From an uncultured Chlamydia sp. (GTDB lineage Bacteria; Chlamydiota; Chlamydiia; Chlamydiales; Simkaniaceae), in the NCBI GenBank assembly GCA_946127115.1, contig CAMGYI010000001.1:598857-662856 (forward strand): a stretch of DNA of 64,000 nt, written 5' to 3'. Below the pieces are notes generated by a model that was given only the letters and a program-made list of their open reading frames with translations, searched no databases and had not been told where the DNA came from. Positions 57,977 through 64,000 of the stretch are shown here, in pieces. A program made the translations under genes and the position numbers. Within the stretch, counting starts at the first letter, position 1. Each line of letters opens with the position of its first letter.

Positions 57977-58474
57977 TTATTTTAAATTAACAGGGTAATT
58001 CCAGATAAATAGAGATTTGAACTTTTCCCAGAAGTTCCCCCCCAAGATAAAGAAACTGAGAACAAAGGCTAGATCAGCCCCCATAAGAATAAAATGTCTG
58101 AGATGCTCATCTGCAGGAAGGAACTGCGCCCCATAGGCGTTGAAATATAGTGGTGTAGGACTCGCAAAGAAGATCACAAGACCAAAGTAGTATCGGAATT
58201 TTGAGACTGGCTCGTACTTCCGTCTCTTAAAAAAACATTTGTATAGCTTCTGCTTATAATAGCTGAGGGTTTCCTTTCCTAAGAAAAGAACAGCCAGAAA
58301 AATCATCACCTCAGGCCCACCAATCGTTAGAAACCCCACAAGAATTGCTGCAAGAGTTGGTTGAAGCCCCATAAAGGGGATCGCAAAACCAAAAGCTGGG
58401 AGACCCAAGCTAAAAATTAGACAGGTCATTCCAATATAGTACTTCCAGCCTTTATGAATTTTTAAAACTTTCAT
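57977..58474 (-). CDS. Membrane protein of the transporter-suffix type
   Basis: 165 residues with four to five hydrophobic segments. The N-terminal [19 protein letters not shown] and [19 protein letters not shown] strongly resemble the 'transporter suffix domain' proteins found at the end of some transporters or alone. Function unknown. ATG overlaps the trpS stop region, so it is translated together with trpS. Confidence 0.75.
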   Translation of the reverse strand: MKVLKIHKGWKYYIGMTCLIFSLGLPAFGFAIPFMGLQPTLAAILVGFLTIGGPEVMIFLAVLFLGKETLSYYKQKLYKCFFKRRKYEPVSKFRYYFGLVIFFASPTPLYFNAYGAQFLPADEHLRHFILMGADLAFVLSFFILGGNFWEKFKSLFIWNYPVNLK

Positions 58475-59496
58475 AAGGATAGAGGATTGGGCTTAAAATA
58501 GTTAATTCCGATCGCCGCACGTACTTCCTGAAGGGTCCGAGATGCCGTTTCATTGGCCCTTTCGGTTCCTTTCTTAAGCATATCCATGACTGCATTTTCA
58601 TCTTCTTCGAACTGAGCTCGCCTTGAACGGATAGGCTCGAGAAACTCTAAGAGAACTTCTAGAAGATATTTTTTGACAGCCCCGTCTCCAAGCCCGCCTC
58701 TTTCATAGTGAGCTTTTAACCCATGGATTTTATCAAGATCGGTGCCGAAAGCATCAAGATAGCTAAATACGGGGTTCCCTTTAACTTTCCCTGGATCTTC
58801 GATCTGAATGTGATTAGGATCGGTGTACATCTTTTTGACTTTCTTGGAAACCTGATCCGGAGTATCTGAAAGGTAAATGGCATTATTGAGTGATTTTCCC
58901 ATTTTTGCTTGTCCATCAGTTCCTGGCAATCGAGCAATCTTGGGAATTTGTGCCTTTGCTTCGACTAAGACGGTGGTATTATAAGTGCGATTAAAGGCGC
59001 GGACAACTTCATTTGTCTGTTCAATCATTGGCTTTTGATCTTCTCCAACTGGAACAAGATCCGCTTTAAAAGCAGTGATATCCGCAGCCTGCGAAATAGG
59101 GTAAGTCATAAACCCAGCGGGAACACTTTCTCCAAACCCTTTTTGAACAATTTCTTGTTTTACAGTCGGATTATGTTTGAGGCGATTCCAAGTAACTAAG
59201 TTAAGATAATACATTGTGAGTTCAGAAAGCGCGGGAATAAGAGACTGGATAAAAATCGTGGTCTTTGCAGGATCAATCCCAACTGCAAGATAATCTAAAA
59301 CGACTTGCAAAACACTTTCACGCACTTTTTCGGGATTTTTGGCATGATCGGTCAAAGCTTGGAGGTCAGCGATCATTACATACTGATTACAACTCTTCTG
59401 AAGCTCGATGCGAGCTCGCAACGATCCCACAAAATGCCCCAAGTGAAGGGGTCCAGTAGGACGGTCTCCCGTCAGAATAGTGTGCCTTTTTGTCAT
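58471..59496 (-). CDS. trpS: Tryptophanyl-tRNA synthetase
   Basis: Class I synthetase charging tRNA-Trp, 341 residues. HIGH motif is HLGH at 18-21 within [13 protein letters not shown], and the KMSKS motif is KMGKS, near residue 200. A C-terminal helical anticodon domain follows. Complete. Overlaps the downstream membrane gene by four bases. On its upstream side lies a transposase relic. Confidence 0.95.
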   Translation of the reverse strand: MTKRHTILTGDRPTGPLHLGHFVGSLRARIELQKSCNQYVMIADLQALTDHAKNPEKVRESVLQVVLDYLAVGIDPAKTTIFIQSLIPALSELTMYYLNLVTWNRLKHNPTVKQEIVQKGFGESVPAGFMTYPISQAADITAFKADLVPVGEDQKPMIEQTNEVVRAFNRTYNTTVLVEAKAQIPKIARLPGTDGQAKMGKSLNNAIYLSDTPDQVSKKVKKMYTDPNHIQIEDPGKVKGNPVFSYLDAFGTDLDKIHGLKAHYERGGLGDGAVKKYLLEVLLEFLEPIRSRRAQFEEDENAVMDMLKKGTERANETASRTLQEVRAAIGINYFKPNPLSL

Positions 59497-59607
59497 AAGA
59501 TTCAGTGTATCATGATTTTTTCTTTGGAGAAAGTAGAAAAATTTTGCTCTTGTACAAAAAAGAGACGTTTTCTAAATGAGCTAAACATCAAGCAAGAGTC
59601 ATGAGCC

Positions 59608-59886
59608 ATAACAGCGGTGAGTATCCATCAATTTAGTGAATTGACTATTTTCTTCCAACAAATGCTGTTCTACTATGAGTCAAAGAAAAAGCAGAAAGTA
59701 CGTGGTATTAAAGATGGACGCAAAGGGATATTGCAAAAGATGAAGGAACCGTTTTTTTATCTTGTTTTATCCAAAGGTTTACCCTACCTACGATCTGGCT
59801 GCTATGTTTTTTCAATCCGACCGAAGCCAGCCTTTTCGCTGAGCAAAATATTCTTTCTTATTTTTAGAAAAGGTCTTGGATCATAG
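59608..59886 (+). pseudogene. IS5-group transposase remnant, N-terminal part
   Basis: An N-terminal helix-turn-helix of a DDE (HTH_Tnp_4 type) transposase: FYYESKKKQKV and GRKGILQKMKEPFFYLVL. After one extra G near 59775-59777 the neighbouring frame reads VYPTYDLAAMFFQSDRSQPF, then TGA (59840-59842) where the family has Trp. The catalytic DDE domain is missing. It fills the trpS-pknD gap (59497-60010), in which I see no other gene. Confidence 0.75.
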
Positions 59887-60010
59887 AAGATAAAATGCCA
59901 TTATTGTATGCAGATCTCTGGAATTTTCATTTGAGACTAAAAGCAATCTATGAAAATTGTGAAGGCTAACTGTTATATCTTTTATTACGCAACAAGTCTA
60001 ATCTAGAGAA

Positions 60011-62842
60011 ATGGAACGAGAAGAAAAACCGAAAGATAGCAATGAAATCCCCGTATATGAATACCCTTTTCAGATTGGGAGATACACCATCCTGAAATTG
60101 ATTGGAATGGGAGGGATGGGAGAGGTCTTTCTTGCCGATGACCCTATCTGTGGTCGTCAAGTTGCTCTCAAAAGAATTGTGCCTAAGCGAAAGGATAAAG
60201 AATCGGCATGTAATCGATTCAAAAAAGAGGTGCGGATTGCAGCGCAGCTAGCGCATCCAACCATTGTTCCAATCTATGACCTTCATGAAGATGAGAATAA
60301 TCTCTACTATACGATGCCCTATCTTCAGGGTGAAACGCTTCGAATGATCCTTATTAAAACACGGATTGCCAATGAAAACGGTCTCCCTCCTCACATCATG
60401 GGAGGATCGATTCCCTCTTTAATGCTGGCCTTCCTCAATGTTTGTCAGGCGATAGAACACACTCACTCAAAAGGGTTCCTTCACCGCGATCTAAAGCCTG
60501 AAAATATCATCGTTGGAGAGTATAACGAAGTCACCATTCTTGACTGGGGAGTTGCTACCGAAATTGTCAATGTAGAAGAAATAGAAGATGAAGAAGGCGA
60601 TACTCCAGAAAAAGACCAATCCAACATCCGAGCTGCAGCTGGAACAATCGACTATATGTCCCCTGAGCGGGCTTTCCGTCAACCTGCAACGATTAAGAGT
60701 GATATCTATTCTCTTGGGATTATTCTTCATTTTATGCTGACATTGCAAGTTCCCTATAGACGTCCCCGCGAACTCAAAGAATGGAGGCAACAACTTCGTG
60801 GCTGCGGGTTTGAGCCTCCTATCGACCCTCAAGAAGTTGCTCCTTTTCGAGAAATTACACAACAACTCACTCGAATTACCCTCAAGTGCCTCCACCCCGA
60901 TCCCAAGCAGCGTTATGACTCGGTAAAAGAAATTATCACGGAAATGCAGCGCTATATCCAAGGGCGTCCAGACTGGGTCCCCATGCAGCAACTTGATATC
61001 AACCGAGCCACAGACTGGGAATTCCAAGAAAGTGTCATGTTAACCAAACAAATGGCAATTTCCCGTTACGCAGGACTGATGGAATGGGTCTTGATCATGC
61101 TTTCAAAAGAGTCTTACTCCGGAAACATCCAAGTCCAGGCCCTTGTCCTCCCACTAGAAAATAGTGGAGGCATTGGTATCATGCTGTGTATCCCAAGCGA
61201 TAGCCGTCGAGAAAGCCTGCAAAAGGGATTTCTCATATGGATTGGTTCAAAGGAAACTCCAGGATGTAAACTTTTTCGTGACAATGTTGAAGTCACCCGT
61301 GTTGATGACATTTTCTTGGAACCCGGAGAATCTTATAATATTGCTGTGGAACGTCAAGATAGCATCGTTCGACTCCTCATTAACGACGTGCAAAAGATGG
61401 TCTATATGAGCCATACACCTCTTGTAGGGGGGCATTTTGGGATTGTTTCAAAAGATGTTGAGTTTGAAATCTCCCCAATTCAGCTCTCCTCAGGAAGTCA
61501 AAACGTTCTTGTTAATTGCCTCGCTGTCCCCGATGCCTTTCTTTTGAATAAAGATTTCAATCGAGCAATTACTGAGTACCGACGGATTGCAAGCTCGTTT
61601 AGAGGGCGTCCCGAGGGAAGAGAGGCTGTGTTCCGTGCGGGATATGCGTTGATTAAGCAAGCCCAAGATAACAAGAACAAGTCGAAAGATTATTTTCAAA
61701 AAGCCCTCGACGAATTCGAAACCCTTCATCAAACCCCAGGGGCTCCGATTGAATACCTCGGAAAATCCCTTGTCTATCAGGCCGAAAATAATCTGGAGGA
61801 AGAGCTTAAATGTTTAGAGCTCGGAGTGAGAAAATTTCCCAAGCACCCACTCCGCTATGTCTTAGATGAACACATCCTTTTTCGCCTACATGAGACGGCG
61901 CAAAAAGATCGGATTGGAGCTTACGCATATACTCTGCTGGCTCTCCGTCACATCCCAAAGATCTACAACCTAAAAGAAACTGACCGCCTCACCAGAAACC
62001 TTACAGTGAGTTGGGAAGACCTCCCCTTTATCGTTATCCCCGCAAATTTCTCGAACGAAAACGAAAAACACCTCCAACTCTCCATTCAACTCTCCTTTTG
62101 GTTAGCACGCCCCAATATTCTCTATGAGCTTGTTCAAGCTATTCCCAAAAAATACAAGCATCGAGAAATCCTTCTTCAAAATGGCCTCTTGGCACTTTTT
62201 GAGCTTCGCTATCCTAAACTCATCGACTTTATCCTCTCCGTAAAGTACCGCAATGAAAATTTTGGCCCCTTAAAGGAATTGTTTGAAATAGCGATTGACG
62301 AAGGAACAACCCTTACTCAAAAACTCGATCGTCTCCTAACTAAGGGAAGTGATCAGCTCGTTACAGCCCTTTTCAATCAAGGTCTCACAATTAAGGAAGC
62401 TCCAAAACTTCTTCCTTATTTTGATAAGACTCCGAAGTTTAATGTTCAGCACATCTCAGCTCTTCTCCTATCAGGAAAGAACCGGGAGGCTGGAAAACTT
62501 CTCAAAGGAAAACCTATAAACGACCAGTCTTCGATTTACTTTATGTTAAAAGGATGCCACCTAGCTCAATCAAAAGGAGAAGATATCGCACTCAAACACT
62601 TCGCCCCACTACTAGAGGCAACTTTTCCCTCTACCCCTTCACTCCTTGCACACTTCCTCAAAGGACATATCGATACCAAAGGACTTTGGTTTAGTCAATC
62701 ATTCCTCTGGGAGAAATTGCAGCTTTATCGTCAACTTTCACTTTACTATACGTGTCTCAACAAACCCCGCAAAGCAGCTCAATATGAGGCTTTCATCGAC
62801 AAAGAGTTTAGCAGAGCTGCCATTCCCCTCAACTTTATTTAA
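60011..62842 (+). CDS. pknD: Ser/Thr protein kinase PknD
   Basis: 943 residues. Hanks-type kinase domain (about 24-320): glycine loop IGMGGMGEVF (31-40), Lys 54 in VALKRI, HRDLKPEN at 158-165, DWG at 178-180 in place of DFG, and SPERAF. An acidic insert (EEIEDEEGDTPEKD) lies before the activation loop end. The remaining 600 residues have a lectin/concanavalin-like segment (about 370-500) and TPR-like helices. Size and layout equal chlamydial PknD (CT301), a soluble or membrane-associated kinase linked to secretion components. Followed by valS, as in Chlamydia. Confidence 0.92.
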   Translation: MEREEKPKDSNEIPVYEYPFQIGRYTILKLIGMGGMGEVFLADDPICGRQVALKRIVPKRKDKESACNRFKKEVRIAAQLAHPTIVPIYDLHEDENNLYYTMPYLQGETLRMILIKTRIANENGLPPHIMGGSIPSLMLAFLNVCQAIEHTHSKGFLHRDLKPENIIVGEYNEVTILDWGVATEIVNVEEIEDEEGDTPEKDQSNIRAAAGTIDYMSPERAFRQPATIKSDIYSLGIILHFMLTLQVPYRRPRELKEWRQQLRGCGFEPPIDPQEVAPFREITQQLTRITLKCLHPDPKQRYDSVKEIITEMQRYIQGRPDWVPMQQLDINRATDWEFQESVMLTKQMAISRYAGLMEWVLIMLSKESYSGNIQVQALVLPLENSGGIGIMLCIPSDSRRESLQKGFLIWIGSKETPGCKLFRDNVEVTRVDDIFLEPGESYNIAVERQDSIVRLLINDVQKMVYMSHTPLVGGHFGIVSKDVEFEISPIQLSSGSQNVLVNCLAVPDAFLLNKDFNRAITEYRRIASSFRGRPEGREAVFRAGYALIKQAQDNKNKSKDYFQKALDEFETLHQTPGAPIEYLGKSLVYQAENNLEEELKCLELGVRKFPKHPLRYVLDEHILFRLHETAQKDRIGAYAYTLLALRHIPKIYNLKETDRLTRNLTVSWEDLPFIVIPANFSNENEKHLQLSIQLSFWLARPNILYELVQAIPKKYKHREILLQNGLLALFELRYPKLIDFILSVKYRNENFGPLKELFEIAIDEGTTLTQKLDRLLTKGSDQLVTALFNQGLTIKEAPKLLPYFDKTPKFNVQHISALLLSGKNREAGKLLKGKPINDQSSIYFMLKGCHLAQSKGEDIALKHFAPLLEATFPSTPSLLAHFLKGHIDTKGLWFSQSFLWEKLQLYRQLSLYYTCLNKPRKAAQYEAFIDKEFSRAAIPLNFI

Positions 62843-63104
62843 CCCTTAAATAGATCTATCTTCATCGAATCAGCTGGAACATCACTTTGGATAGAAGAAT
62901 TGAAAGTTAAACAGCCATATCACTCACTTACTTAGGATCAAGAACTCCTACCCCACGCACCAATTCTGTTTAAATTTTTCTTCGACTCAAAGATAATACT
63001 TTGCAATCGTCTCTGGAAAAGAACTAAAATCATGGGTGAGAATAGTGTCTTTTTTGAGAAAATGGGTAGCCAATTGCGGAATATTTCTATATAATTGCCC
63101 CCTG

Positions 63105-64000
63105 ATGGATGATAAGCTTCCGAAAACGTATAGCCCCGACTTAGTTGAAGAAAAATGGTACTACTTTTGGGAAAAAGAAGGGTTCTTTCATGCTGATCCC
63201 CTTTCTGATAAGAAGCCCTATTGCGTTGTGATGCCTCCTCCCAACGTGACCGGAGTGCTTCACATGGGGCATGCCCTCATTAATTCGCTCCAAGACGTGA
63301 TGATTCGTTGGAAAAGGATGCTCGGATACGAATCATGCTGGGTCCCAGGTCTAGATCATGCTGGAATTTCAACGCAAACGGTCGTTGAAAAAGACCTCAT
63401 TGCTAAGACAGGAAAAAGACGCTCTGACTTCGATCGAGAGGAGTTTTTAGGACATGTCTGGAAATGGAAAGAAAAGTCAGAGCAGCGGATCATTGACCAG
63501 CTAAAAAAGCTGGGCTGCTCGTGTGATTGGATGCGAAAGCGATTCACCATGGATAAAGATGCTAATCTTGCTGTCCGCACGCTCTTTAAAAAGATGTTTG
63601 ACGAAGGACTGATTTATCGAGGCAACTATCTCGTGAATTGGGATCCTGTAACCGAGACTGCCATCGCTGATGACGAAGTCGAGTATGAAGAGAAAGAGAC
63701 CAAGCTGTGGCATTTTCGCTATCCCCTCGAGGATGGCAGTGGAGAGTTAATAATTGCCACCACACGTCCTGAAACAATGCTAGGAGACGTGGCTGTTGCT
63801 GTCTCTCCAAAAGATAAACGCTATCAATCACTTGTTGGGAAAAATGTGATTCTACCGATTGTTGGCCGAAAACTTCCTATTGTTGCTGACAACTACGTCG
63901 ATGCCAAATTTGGCACTGGAGTGGTTAAAATTACCCCTGCACATGACCTCAATGACTGGGATCTGGGGAAGAGACACAACCTTCCTTTGATTAACATTTT
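63105..64000 (+). CDS. valS: Valyl-tRNA synthetase, N-terminal part (runs off the window)
   Basis: 298 codons visible, 3' end cut by the window edge. Starts [18 protein letters not shown] at ATG 63105. HIGH motif HMGH at 53-56 in [27 protein letters not shown] follows, and the editing (CP1) domain begins near [16 protein letters not shown]. It attaches valine and edits threonine. The KMSKS part lies outside. The 262-base gap after pknD shows no gene; valS matches CT302. Confidence 0.95.
   Translation, partial: MDDKLPKTYSPDLVEEKWYYFWEKEGFFHADPLSDKKPYCVVMPPPNVTGVLHMGHALINSLQDVMIRWKRMLGYESCWVPGLDHAGISTQTVVEKDLIAKTGKRRSDFDREEFLGHVWKWKEKSEQRIIDQLKKLGCSCDWMRKRFTMDKDANLAVRTLFKKMFDEGLIYRGNYLVNWDPVTETAIADDEVEYEEKETKLWHFRYPLEDGSGELIIATTRPETMLGDVAVAVSPKDKRYQSLVGKNVILPIVGRKLPIVADNYVDAKFGTGVVKITPAHDLNDWDLGKRHNLPLINI

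Overview
The window (about 40% G+C by eye, standard stop codon use) reads as chromosome from an environmental member of the Chlamydiae, outside the Chlamydiaceae. The case rests on gene order and protein identity. I recognise ssb-pepA, lgt, dciA-gyrB-gyrA-tmk-holB, yidC plus a second dnaA, the CT043-type secretion chaperone (Slc1) divergent from glgX, dcd/ruvB, a PP2C phosphatase next to a NifS-like aminotransferase and two DUF21/CBS proteins, and pknD followed by valS. These neighbourhoods are known from Chlamydia, though shuffled here. A classical chorismate-to-menaquinone operon, a secreted serpin and many decaying mobile elements point to an amoeba-associated or other environmental lineage.

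Layout. 0-9.7 kb: POT peptide transporter, a frameshifted S4/RluA pseudouridine synthase, pepA, ssb, two large proteins of unknown function, lgt and rlmH. 9.7-16.4 kb: a membrane protein, PIN-TRAM ATPase-like protein, acpS, an outer-membrane beta-barrel coupled to trxB, and potABC without potD. 16.4-17.6 kb: gene-poor, with a broken small gene. 17.6-24.4 kb: replication operon dciA-gyrB-gyrA-tmk-holB on the minus strand. 24.4-26.6 kb: relics (IS630-type transposase, a reductase gene, 5' half of a group II intron). 26.6-35.3 kb: ubiE/menG-menF-menD-menH-menB-menA-menC-menE, all overlapping, with a convergent hotdog thioesterase, together a complete set for menaquinone from chorismate. 35.4-40.4 kb: a TPR protein, an IS630 fragment, a group II intron 3' end, a leucine-rich-repeat protein, an oppA pseudogene and an orphan terminator. 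40.4-51.7 kb: yidC, dnaA paralogue, slc1, glgX, lipoprotein, CPBP membrane protease, serpin, PP2C, nifS-like. 51.7-59.5 kb: two DUF21/CBS proteins, FtsB-like protein, dcd, ruvB, SpoIID-like protein, small membrane proteins, trpS. 59.5-64 kb: IS5-type transposase relic, pknD and the start of valS, which runs off the window.

Most notable items: (1) the men operon is bracketed by two pieces of a group II intron and two pieces of an IS630-type transposase, each in an order that would fit one element split by the block; (2) a signal-peptide serpin in a tight cluster with a CPBP protease and a PP2C phosphatase; (3) three probable single-base frameshifts (pseudouridine synthase, the 4.9-kb unknown gene, the 16.9-kb small gene), which are either real decay or sequence errors; (4) a terminator with no coding gene in front of it, a small-RNA candidate; (5) a 153-bp MITE-like inverted-repeat unit abutting glgX.
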